A program made the position numbers and the translations under genes. This document shows positions 57,473 to 64,000 of a stretch of 64,000 bases of DNA, piece after piece; position 1 is the first letter of the stretch; every line of letters begins with the position of its first letter. The notes under the pieces are model-generated. The model did not search any database, was not told the origin of the DNA, and saw only the letters and a list, made by a program, of their open reading frames with translations. Origin of the DNA: a virus; IMG/VR virus record IMGVR_UViG_3300035180_001563, positions 1 to 64,000 of that record. The stretch is one strand, 5' to 3'.

Positions 57473-59000
57473 AACCAATTTTCCCACAATCCCACACTCT
57501 ATATATTCCATTATTTACACAATTTTGACTTTCTGACACCAATGGATCGTAGTGTTTTAAACGTTTTTTCAAACTTTTATGTCTAAAGTTAAATTTGTGA
57601 ACACGTTTACCTTGTTGGACATATTGGTAATCTGGTTTGAGTACTGTTATTACATCGAACCCATTACTCTTGTAAACCTGACCTGTGCTCCATCTATTAT
57701 CTGAAAATGTTGTTATTATGCGATAATCTGAATAATTGGTTTCAAAATTGTTTATTATCTTGGAGAATCCACCGATAACTCGTTGACTTGTGGCAAATCG
57801 AACAAGTTTATACTCATGGTTTTCATGCTTTGAAAATATGCTGGCGGCAACCAGTTCATTTGTGTTATTTCGTAATCCGATTACAATGCTTCCCTTACCA
57901 TCTCCCTGAACGTGGTTTAATTCAAAAAAACGTTTTCTGTCGGCCATCAAAATATTGTTGTCTATAGTGGTATTTCTTGCATACACGACTTGTTGAGTTG
58001 ACTTGTTTGTTAAATGTAGAATTTTGTTAAAAATTAGCTCTTTGTTTTTCCATTCATCCTCAAAAATAGTAAGTAATTGAATTCCTAATTCCTTACATCT
58101 TATATATTTTTGGTAATGGTAATTATTGTCTATCCGTTCATGTTTATCACTATGCCAATACAACCCACACAGTTCGATTGCTACATTAGCGTCGGGCAAA
58201 AAGAAATCAAGTTCTCTTGGCTTGATAACATCTCTATTATTTTTTGTAAAAACGATATTGTGTTCATTTAGAAAATCTGAAAGCTCCATCTCCCAATTTG
58301 AATGTTGGAACAATTTAGTTGAAAATCCATGTTTTTTAAGATGAACTCCAACTGTTCGATCTCCTACGTCCAATTCTTGAGCAATTACATATAAAGGTTT
58401 TTGTAAATTGTAATGTTGATCGTATAACCACTCTTTGTCATCCAATAACATTTTTGACTGTGGTGAAATTAACGAAGTACTGAAATTGTTGCAGTGATAT
58501 TTCTTATCTACCGTTACCTTTATTTTGTTTCTTATTATTGGTGAACTCCACGGATGTTCAACACCATATTTTGTGATATTTGTTAATTTTCTCTTTGTTG
58601 TGATTAGGTCAAGTTCTTCTTTACTTTTAGAACTCATCGTCTTTTTAAATTTGGCTCTAAAATTATCTAAATCAGATTTGGTTCTAAGTTCTTTAGAACT
58701 GGATATAGTGTTTCCTATACATTTACGGGATTTACATGTGCGTCCATACCTCATTTCATGTGGATCAAATGAACAAAGTGTTCCACATGAACAAATTTTT
58801 ATCATAGATGGGAATAATCTATCAAATAGTTCTTGATATGATGTAACGTTATGTGACTGGAGGTGTCGTAAAAATTGACCATTCTTACGACAATATGTGT
58901 TATTGTCTATAGGGGAAACTACATACTTTCCGACTAAATCTTCAGGTTTAACATTTGTGTTAGCTAGTTCCAGTGTGGGTTGATGTTGACAACAATTCAT
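57450..59000 (-). CDS. Vsr-like homing endonuclease with GNAT-like tail (copy 5), inside split terL
   Basis: About 516 residues from ATG 59000, which has GGAG 6 nt upstream and overlaps the end of the N-half. Zinc knuckles ICSCGTLC and CKSRKCIG, one YG repeat (KYGVEHPWSS), helix-turn-helix (LQKPLYVIAQELDVGDRTVG), then ELDFFLP, AIELCGLYWHSD and GIQLLTIFEDEW. GNAT-like tail NHVQGDGKGS, VRFATSQRVIGGFSK and TFSDNRWSTG, ending RVWDCGKIGYGKF. It occupies the gap between the two intein halves, the arrangement known from fractured phage genes. Confidence 0.87.
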   Translation of the reverse strand: MNCCQHQPTLELANTNVKPEDLVGKYVVSPIDNNTYCRKNGQFLRHLQSHNVTSYQELFDRLFPSMIKICSCGTLCSFDPHEMRYGRTCKSRKCIGNTISSSKELRTKSDLDNFRAKFKKTMSSKSKEELDLITTKRKLTNITKYGVEHPWSSPIIRNKIKVTVDKKYHCNNFSTSLISPQSKMLLDDKEWLYDQHYNLQKPLYVIAQELDVGDRTVGVHLKKHGFSTKLFQHSNWEMELSDFLNEHNIVFTKNNRDVIKPRELDFFLPDANVAIELCGLYWHSDKHERIDNNYHYQKYIRCKELGIQLLTIFEDEWKNKELIFNKILHLTNKSTQQVVYARNTTIDNNILMADRKRFFELNHVQGDGKGSIVIGLRNNTNELVAASIFSKHENHEYKLVRFATSQRVIGGFSKIINNFETNYSDYRIITTFSDNRWSTGQVYKSNGFDVITVLKPDYQYVQQGKRVHKFNFRHKSLKKRLKHYDPLVSESQNCVNNGIYRVWDCGKIGYGKFRVH

Positions 59001-59859
59001 ATAATTCTCCAATAGTACAAGTTTTTGTATTTCCTTGCACATCCTGTATTTCTATAATCGTATTTATACTGCAACACTCGTATTCTTGCAACCATTTGAG
59101 CTCACCAATTTTCGCTGTTTCTGTTCTTTTGAATTCCTCGTCTCGTCCAGGTGGTTCATTCCACTTAATCCAAGTTGAAACAAATCCATTTATGTCCAAC
59201 TCTGCACCTCTCCATAGTTGTGCAAAGAGGTTTGAGTCCCCATTTGGGGTTGATGTTATGATACATGCACCACCTGTTGACAGTGTTGGTGAAATAGAAG
59301 TCCAGAACAATTCTTGAATGTTTGGAGGTACGAAAGCAAACTCATCGCAATACAATAATGAGATTGACATACCACGACCAGAATCTTCTGTGGTTGCTTG
59401 AGATATAATACGGCTCCCATTATCAAAACCTATACTGTGTTTATTCCATTCATCATCAGCAACTCCCGGCTTTAACCACTGGGGTAGATTTTCGTAAGCT
59501 GTTCTAGCTCTTGATATCATTTCCATGGCATTACTGTTTTTATTTGACACTATCAATATAGTTTTATCTTCATGAAAAATAGCAAACCACAAAAGATATG
59601 CTGCTGAAGTTACAGATTTACCTGTCTGTCTTGCTGATAATACTATATTGAGTCGATTTCCATTATAACTATTGATTAACTGTTCTTGATATGGATATAG
59701 ATTGAATGGAACGATACCCTTCACAGGATGTTGAATTTTTACATAATGTTTAATGAAATATACAGGGTCAACAGAACATCTCAATAATTCATGAACTTGA
59801 TCGTTAGAATATTCAACAAGTTCATGAGCTCTTTTTATATACGGATTTTTTCTAGCCAT
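58960..59859 (-). CDS. terL (17) N-part: Large terminase N-half (ATPase) with N-intein
   Basis: 299 residues. The ATPase of T4 gp17 type has SARQTGKS (75-82, Walker A), TILIVSNKNSNAMEMISRAR, ISLLYCDEFAFV (Walker B) and ITSTPNGDSN (coupling motif). Extein ends at about residue 261 (KWLQEYE). The last 38 residues are a short N-intein: CCSINTIIEI (block A, Cys1, N5, T6) and TIGELYELL. In T4 the uninterrupted sequence is QEYEC followed by FL, which matches QEYE joined to CHFL of the C-half. The protein packages DNA with gp16 at the portal. Confidence 0.9.
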   Translation of the reverse strand: MARKNPYIKRAHELVEYSNDQVHELLRCSVDPVYFIKHYVKIQHPVKGIVPFNLYPYQEQLINSYNGNRLNIVLSARQTGKSVTSAAYLLWFAIFHEDKTILIVSNKNSNAMEMISRARTAYENLPQWLKPGVADDEWNKHSIGFDNGSRIISQATTEDSGRGMSISLLYCDEFAFVPPNIQELFWTSISPTLSTGGACIITSTPNGDSNLFAQLWRGAELDINGFVSTWIKWNEPPGRDEEFKRTETAKIGELKWLQEYECCSINTIIEIQDVQGNTKTCTIGELYELLSTSTHTGTS

Positions 59860-59883
59860 ACCCCAAACCCCATCATTTTGTTC

Positions 59884-59891
59884 TATTTATT
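59884..59891 (-). promoter_or_regulatory. Late-type promoter box AATAAATA
   Basis: Minus-strand late-type box 25 nt before the terL N-half ATG. Confidence 0.45.
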
Positions 59892-59909
59892 GTGTAAAAT
59901 AAAGGGGTA

Positions 59910-60332
59910 TCATTTGACAGTTGAGTCTTTCAACATTTTTAATAACTCATTTCTGTCCATTATTAAATTATTATTGACTGTTTTAGGTCCTGACTCTTTT
60001 GAATTTTTCTCTTTTGCAATTTTTAGTGCAGCCTTCTCCTTTGCCGCTGACAAAGCTGTATTCAAAAAAGCGTTAGCTACTTCCATATTACGTGCACTAT
60101 ACTTTGGGTCTGACTGTGTTAACAATCCAGCTTGGTCTGCAAAAGACGTCATAGCAGCATCATATACTTCTTGAAACTGACCTTCAATTTCCCTATCCTT
60201 CTCATCGTAAGAATCGATAACAACCATATCTGTTTGAACTTGCTCTACTGTAATTTCAGTAGTACCTCGTTCAATTCCAAATATAGCTTCTAGGGGATGT
60301 TCAACTGTTTTCGTTTCAATGATTGTTTTCAT
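59910..60332 (-). CDS. terS (16): Small terminase subunit, gp16-like
   Basis: 140 residues (T4 gp16 164), directly before terL. An acidic N-terminal region with EQVQTDMVVIDSYDEKDREI, the central helices EGQFQEVYDAAMTSFADQA and ARNMEVANAFLNTALSAAKE that form the ring, and a polar tail. It recognises phage DNA and stimulates the gp17 ATPase. A perfect TATAAATA box lies 28 nt upstream. Confidence 0.85.
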   Translation of the reverse strand: MKTIIETKTVEHPLEAIFGIERGTTEITVEQVQTDMVVIDSYDEKDREIEGQFQEVYDAAMTSFADQAGLLTQSDPKYSARNMEVANAFLNTALSAAKEKAALKIAKEKNSKESGPKTVNNNLIMDRNELLKMLKDSTVK

Positions 60333-60359
60333 TACAAAACACCTCTTGCAAATGTTTCG

Positions 60360-60367
60360 TATTTATA
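60360..60367 (-). promoter_or_regulatory. Late promoter TATAAATA
   Basis: A perfect minus-strand match 28 nt before the terS ATG, overlapping the end of the gp4 gene. Confidence 0.7.
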
Positions 60368-60369
60368 CC

Positions 60370-60819
60370 TTAATTTGTGAAGAGTTCTTTCTCAGTGAGG
60401 ATACGAAACACTACTCCATTATGATCACACCATCGTTTTGCACTTTCCCATTTTGCCACATTAATAGCATATGTTATTTGTTCGTAAAGGTTTGATCGTT
60501 TTGTAAGTTTAGTTTGACTTGCCGGCTTAATTTCAATTAACTCTTTATGCTCTTGACCATTTTTATCTTTAAATACAATAAAATAATCAGGAAAGTAATT
60601 ATGAACCTTCTGATCAGTACATTTAATATAAGGAATCGCTATAACTTCAGAACCCCAATAAGTAATATTTGGATTATTATCTAAGAATTTATTGAATTTT
60701 AATTCCCAAGAAGATCTGTACGTAATCTTATTAACATCTCCAATATATTTTTCAGGATGTTGTGGTTTATATAACCCCTGTAGATATGTTCGTTGCTTTT
60801 TAGGAGCTGGATCTTTCAT
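60370..60819 (-). CDS. 4: Head completion protein gp4
   Basis: 149 residues (T4 gp4 150). QGLYKPQHPEKYIGDVNKI, TYRSSWELKFNKFLD, YWGSEVIAIPYI, HNYFPDYFIVFKD and LIEIKPASQTK match the family. The E...D-x(n)-E-x-K signature gives it a TnsA-like PD-(D/E)xK nuclease fold. gp4 finishes the head after packaging and is needed to join head and tail. Its ATG overlaps the stop of the upstream gene. Confidence 0.9.
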   Translation of the reverse strand: MKDPAPKKQRTYLQGLYKPQHPEKYIGDVNKITYRSSWELKFNKFLDNNPNITYWGSEVIAIPYIKCTDQKVHNYFPDYFIVFKDKNGQEHKELIEIKPASQTKLTKRSNLYEQITYAINVAKWESAKRWCDHNGVVFRILTEKELFTN

Positions 60820-62210
60820 AATTTAGTTTTAAACATTCCTGACGTACTTTTAACCACACTGTTAACAACTGATTTAATTTCTGAATTAACTATCTTCACT
60901 GCCGTGTTTTTAATAACGTTTTCGATATTGGTGGGTTGTAGTAGTGAATTAACATTTATGTTGTGTATTGGTGAATAAGATTTATTGTTTGAGGTTGCAG
61001 TTTTTACTATAGACGTAATCGACATAGTACTAGCAATTTTGCTTAAATTAGCAGATGATGTTTGTGAATTCATGGTTTTACTAACAACAGCAGCCATACT
61101 TGTTGTATTGTTTGTGGAGGATCCAATACCTGATAACCCAACACCAGCTTGAACAGGTAATGTTTGTGAATTCATGGTTTTACTAACAGCAGCAGCCATA
61201 ATTGTTGTATTGTTTGTGGAGGATCCAATACCTGATAACCCAACACCAGCTTGAGTAGATGATATGACAGCATCAGACATCTTTTTTGTTTCGGCCACGT
61301 TATTAGATACAAACGTATTTAAACTAGTAGAGTTATTTAATAGTGTTGAAGAGGTTACTGCTTGTTGAGTACTACTTGTATTATTACCAGCTGAGTTATT
61401 AGTACTTAAATCTTGTACTGGAAATCCGAGATTATATACCATCCCTGGACATATCTCACTAAGAGCTGTAAGCTCACTCGAATCTGTAGTTGATTTGTGT
61501 GGTTCAATGTACATTCCATCATATACAAACTCAAATGTGATTGAGTTTGTAGCACTTTCAGTCATATTAAGTTCATCAAAGGCAATATTCGTAATTTTAG
61601 GATTGAAAAAACTATATACATCCATATACTGATTAGCATCAAATAAGTGGAATACTTGAATTTTGCTGAATATTGATGTCATGTTTTCAATAGGGCTTCC
61701 ATTCTCATTCAGAAAAAAACCACTAAATGGACTCTGTTGTAGAGTACCAAAACTAGCAGAAGAGAAATTTGAGTCACTTGGTGCTGATCCAATTGAAAAA
61801 TCGAGGCCTGAAGAAACATTTTCATAATTGGGAGTGGTTCCAGCTGAACCACTAATATTAAATATCGGACTTAAACTTCTAACATAATGAACCAATGTTC
61901 CCATAGAATTGGATCCCTTATCATCATGAACAGACATGCTTACAGGATTGTATTTAACTTGTTTTGGAACTTGAGTTTTAAAGTTATACAAATTTACATC
62001 CTCATGCTCTATTTCTATTTTAGGGCGTTCGAATTTGTAAACCAATGATCCAATGGACTTAACACCTCCAAAATACTGTTGAAATGGTTCGTTTATATAG
62101 AATGCTACCGCAAAAAGAAATTTCGATTTGGGAGTAAACGAATCCGATATGTCTGTAGCATATGGGGTCATAAAAAGTTGAGTTTTAGATGTTTGATCTG
62201 TTGTTGCCAT
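60816..62210 (-). CDS. Tail-tube-fold virion protein with C-terminal repeats
   Basis: 464 residues. The first 260 hold FLFAVAFYINEPFQQYFGG, KFERPKIEIEHEDVNLYN, VKYNPVSMSVHDDKGSN and SITFEFVYDGMYIE, the same topology as the gp19 tube protein downstream, as in gp54/gp48-type tube initiators or tube-like proteins of T4 relatives. Residues about 335-410 carry direct repeats of QAGVGLSGIGSSTNNTT and AAAVSKTMNSQT. The extension is Ser/Asn-rich and may be flexible. A GATAAATA box lies 28 nt upstream. Confidence 0.7.
   Translation of the reverse strand: MATTDQTSKTQLFMTPYATDISDSFTPKSKFLFAVAFYINEPFQQYFGGVKSIGSLVYKFERPKIEIEHEDVNLYNFKTQVPKQVKYNPVSMSVHDDKGSNSMGTLVHYVRSLSPIFNISGSAGTTPNYENVSSGLDFSIGSAPSDSNFSSASFGTLQQSPFSGFFLNENGSPIENMTSIFSKIQVFHLFDANQYMDVYSFFNPKITNIAFDELNMTESATNSITFEFVYDGMYIEPHKSTTDSSELTALSEICPGMVYNLGFPVQDLSTNNSAGNNTSSTQQAVTSSTLLNNSTSLNTFVSNNVAETKKMSDAVISSTQAGVGLSGIGSSTNNTTIMAAAVSKTMNSQTLPVQAGVGLSGIGSSTNNTTSMAAVVSKTMNSQTSSANLSKIASTMSITSIVKTATSNNKSYSPIHNINVNSLLQPTNIENVIKNTAVKIVNSEIKSVVNSVVKSTSGMFKTKL
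61058..61261. repeat. Two ~102-nt direct repeats inside the tube-like gene
   Basis: The stretches at about 61067-61158 and 61169-61260 are nearly identical and in frame. They encode the repeated GLSGIGSSTNNTT/VSKTMNSQT unit of the protein at 60816-62210. One base or codon differs at a few positions. Confidence 0.8.
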
Positions 62211-62237
62211 AATAAGGTTTATCTTATAAGTATTGAT

Positions 62238-62245
62238 TATTTATC
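62238..62245 (-). promoter_or_regulatory. Late-type promoter box GATAAATA
   Basis: Minus-strand late box 28 nt before the ATG at 62210, downstream of the tail-tube terminator. Confidence 0.5.
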
Positions 62246-62259
62246 AATACTGTACAAAA

Positions 62260-62290
62260 GAAAAAAGACCACTCAATGAGTGGTCTTTTT
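62260..62290 (-). terminator. Intrinsic terminator after tail-tube gene
   Basis: GACCACTCA and TGAGTGGTC pair with a short loop, flanked by A-runs and T-runs on both strands, so it works in either direction. Placed 16 nt after the gp19 stop. Confidence 0.85.
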
Positions 62291-62305
62291 GTTGAGTTAT
62301 GCTGA

Positions 62306-62914
62306 TTATAAACTCGAACTGCCTGTAGCGTTAGTACTCTCAATGTTGCTGGTTGTTCCATTAATTTCTTGGACAGCATGATCGTATCTTAACGTAGTAG
62401 TAATTTCTACCTTTTCATTTGCATTATAATCAAGTTCACCGTAGTTTACTTCTTTAATCCAAGCTCCTTGTAATGTCCATGTTTCGACAACACCTTGGTT
62501 ACCATCCAACATTTCAATAGTAGCAGTGAATTTATACATACTTCCAGTTGCTGTTGCTGGTAAAAATTGTCCATCGGCACCATCATCATTTGCAATAATG
62601 CGTTTTTGACCAGTTAATTGATTTTGCACTACCTGAGAAGCGGTTCCAGTTATGTCATCTTCAAATGTAACTGTGCATTCATTCCATTTATGCTTTCCAG
62701 CTACCCATGCTACTGAGTTGTAACGATGCAATTCAATTTCATCAAATGTTAACGTTGGTCTATTAAACTTAACAACTTGATAAGATAAAGGAGATGATGT
62801 TGTTCCATACATGTCCTTAAAGGTGATACGCCAGCGGTCCTTGTGTTTTGGATGAAGAATACCTGCTGGTCCAGCACCACCAATAGGAATACCAAAATCA
62901 TTAATTGTAGCCAT
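62306..62914 (-). CDS. 19: Tail tube protein gp19
   Basis: 202 residues (T4 gp19 163, longer in vibriophages). DRWRITFKDMYGT, YQVVKFNRPTLTFDEIELHR, HKWNECTVTFEDDITGTASQ, VETWTLQGAWIKEVNYGELD and VEITTTLRYDHAVQE follow the tube fold of this family. It polymerises into the inner tail tube. AGGAG before ATG and a CATAAATA box 40 nt upstream. Confidence 0.88.
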   Translation of the reverse strand: MATINDFGIPIGGAGPAGILHPKHKDRWRITFKDMYGTTSSPLSYQVVKFNRPTLTFDEIELHRYNSVAWVAGKHKWNECTVTFEDDITGTASQVVQNQLTGQKRIIANDDGADGQFLPATATGSMYKFTATIEMLDGNQGVVETWTLQGAWIKEVNYGELDYNANEKVEITTTLRYDHAVQEINGTTSNIESTNATGSSSL

Positions 62915-62953
62915 AATTTGCTCCTGTTAAAAATCAATAAAATGTGTTTAAAG

Positions 62954-62961
62954 TATTTATG
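62954..62961 (-). promoter_or_regulatory. Late-type promoter box CATAAATA
   Basis: Minus-strand late box 40 nt before the tail-tube ATG, just after the endonuclease stop. Confidence 0.55.
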
Positions 62962-62994
62962 TGCACAACAAAGAAAAGTACGCTTTTCTTGAGT

Positions 62995-64000
62995 TTATTC
63001 ATACACGAATTTATACTTCCCACAATCCCACACCCTAATAACTCCATTATTGTTACAGTTTTGTTTCTCGCTTAGATTAGTATCAAAATGGTTGAGTCGT
63101 TTTTCTAAAAACTTCCTTCTGAAATTGAATTTATGTATTCTGTTAAGTCCATCTAGTGAATATGTGTAATCCGGTGGAATGACTTCAACAAACTTCCACC
63201 CACAACGTTCATACATCTTTCCAACACTCCAACGAGCATCAGCGAAGCTGATTACTGGAATGTTAGAATTTTTGATGTTTTTAACAAAGTGTTTAAATAA
63301 TTTGTCAAAACCTCCAATTATGGTATGAGTGGTTGCATACCTGTTAAGATAGTAACATTCATCCCTGGAAATAAAGGACATTACTGCAACAATGACATTA
63401 TCATAATGTAGTGCTAAATTTATAGAACCTGGACCATTGCCCTGGATGTGATTTTTTTCAAAAAATTCTCTCTTTTCATGTGTTGTTATCGTTTTGATGG
63501 AACATTTTCTAGCATATGTAGTTTTTTCACTCAAATTAAGTAAGTGTAATATTTTTCTTTTAACTTGGTCTTTTCTAAATAACCACTCATCCTCAAAAAT
63601 GGTAAGAAGTTGTATATTTAGATTTTTACATAAATTGTGTTTATTTGAATGATACTGTTTATCTTTGTAAACATCAGAATGCCAATACACTCCACAATAT
63701 TCTATAGCTAAATTAAATGAGGGGATGTATATATCCAATTCTAATGGAGAAATAATAGATCTTGTATTTGTTTTAAACTGTATATTGTGTTCAATTAAAA
63801 ATTCAGCAATTTCTTTTTCTCCACTACTTCTTGAAAAATTCTTAATTTCAATATTGTGCCTTTTCATATATGTTGACACAATACTGACATCTACTCCAAC
63901 TATCGCGGCGATCTCTGTTAGTGTCCTTTGTTGAGTGTGATGTGTTAGATACAACCATGAAGCATCATTAAGTAAGTCAATTTGTTTTCCTTGTTGCCAT
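62995..64000 (-). CDS. Vsr-like homing endonuclease with GNAT-like tail (copy 6), N-terminus outside window
   Basis: The frame is open through the right edge (…IDLLNDASWLYLTHH…), so the zinc and repeat part is missing and a TTG near 63954 is not the true start. Seen here: helix-turn-helix (RTLTEIAAIVGVDVSIVSTY), ELDIYIP, AIEYCGVYWHSD, NIQLLTIFEDEW, HIQGNGPGS, NRYATTHTIIGGFDK, SFADARWSVG, PDYTYS, and the RVWDCGKYKF end. It lies upstream of the tail-tube gene, where T4 has the sheath gene 18. Confidence 0.85.
   Translation of the reverse strand, partial: WQQGKQIDLLNDASWLYLTHHTQQRTLTEIAAIVGVDVSIVSTYMKRHNIEIKNFSRSSGEKEIAEFLIEHNIQFKTNTRSIISPLELDIYIPSFNLAIEYCGVYWHSDVYKDKQYHSNKHNLCKNLNIQLLTIFEDEWLFRKDQVKRKILHLLNLSEKTTYARKCSIKTITTHEKREFFEKNHIQGNGPGSINLALHYDNVIVAVMSFISRDECYYLNRYATTHTIIGGFDKLFKHFVKNIKNSNIPVISFADARWSVGKMYERCGWKFVEVIPPDYTYSLDGLNRIHKFNFRRKFLEKRLNHFDTNLSEKQNCNNNGVIRVWDCGKYKFVYE

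Noticed and set aside
57473-57511. Longer start (ATG 57511) for the terL C-half
   Set aside because: This segment encodes the conserved RVWDCGKIG end of the endonuclease in another frame and has no ribosome site; ATG 57472 is more likely, though not certain.
1-64000. CRISPR arrays, insertion sequences with transposase ends, rRNA genes
   Set aside because: No regularly spaced short repeats, no terminal inverted repeats around a transposase and no rRNA-like sequence were seen. The short YVD repeats are coding.

Overview
The window is part of the genome of a large T4-like contractile-tailed phage (Caudoviricetes). It is AT-rich. It carries recognisable orthologues of T4 UvsX, UvsY, UvsW, gp32, gp44, gp62, a GroES-like gp31, gp16, gp17, gp4 and gp19, and a run of NATAAATA late-promoter boxes. 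The mix resembles marine or freshwater T4-like phages of Gram-negative hosts, but the host cannot be named from this sequence. Almost every gene is on the minus strand and transcription runs from high to low coordinates.

Layout: 1-7.8 kb holds metabolic and accessory genes: an HNH protein, a TraR/DksA-like zinc protein, a secreted SleB-like hydrolase, QueD-like and QueE-like 7-deazaguanine enzymes, PRPP synthetase and a peptide-deformylase relative without catalytic motifs. From 8.0 to 13.3 kb there are about 20 tRNAs or tRNA-like elements in two groups, separated by small genes, two HNH proteins and a glycosyltransferase. From 14.2 to 21.4 kb lies a first tail-fibre/adhesin block. From 21.5 to 29.6 kb are replication genes (gp62-like, gp44), a gp31-like co-chaperonin, a membrane protein and a DnaE-like fragment. 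From 29.7 to 31.9 kb are two more structural genes. From 31.9 to 42 kb lie the recombination genes uvsW, uvsY, uvsX and gene 32, a nucleotidyltransferase and a MazG-like protein. From 42.1 to 53.7 kb is a second, very large tail-fibre block. From 53.9 to 55.6 kb are three plus-strand virion-type genes. From 55.6 to 64 kb is the packaging and tail block: SWIM protein, TerL, TerS, gp4, a tail-tube-like protein and the tail tube.

The most striking system is the large terminase gene. It is broken in two: the upstream half ends in a 38-residue N-intein and the downstream half begins with a C-intein of about 115 residues. A complete free-standing homing endonuclease gene sits in the gap. All canonical splicing residues are visible, and a TerL is expected to be rebuilt by protein trans-splicing. 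The endonuclease belongs to a family with six copies here (zinc-finger or YG-repeat N-terminus, helix-turn-helix, Vsr-like nuclease, GNAT-like C-terminal domain ending in a WDCG signature). The copies sit against uvsW/uvsY, uvsX, queE, the gp31 region, terL and the tail tube. They overlap neighbouring reading frames by a few bases, so they parasitise core operons without obviously breaking them.

Other unusual points are: a tRNA-Thr(UGU) with a 28-nt insertion in its anticodon loop; two identical tRNAs with a UGU anticodon but a long variable arm; four tRNAs with a base other than U at position 33; three small genes near the tRNA clusters whose reading frames break within about ten codons of the start, one exactly at an A AAA AAC slippery heptamer; and a shared MKLxDLxxE leader on small proteins that looks like a capsid-targeting peptide with a gp21-type cleavage site.
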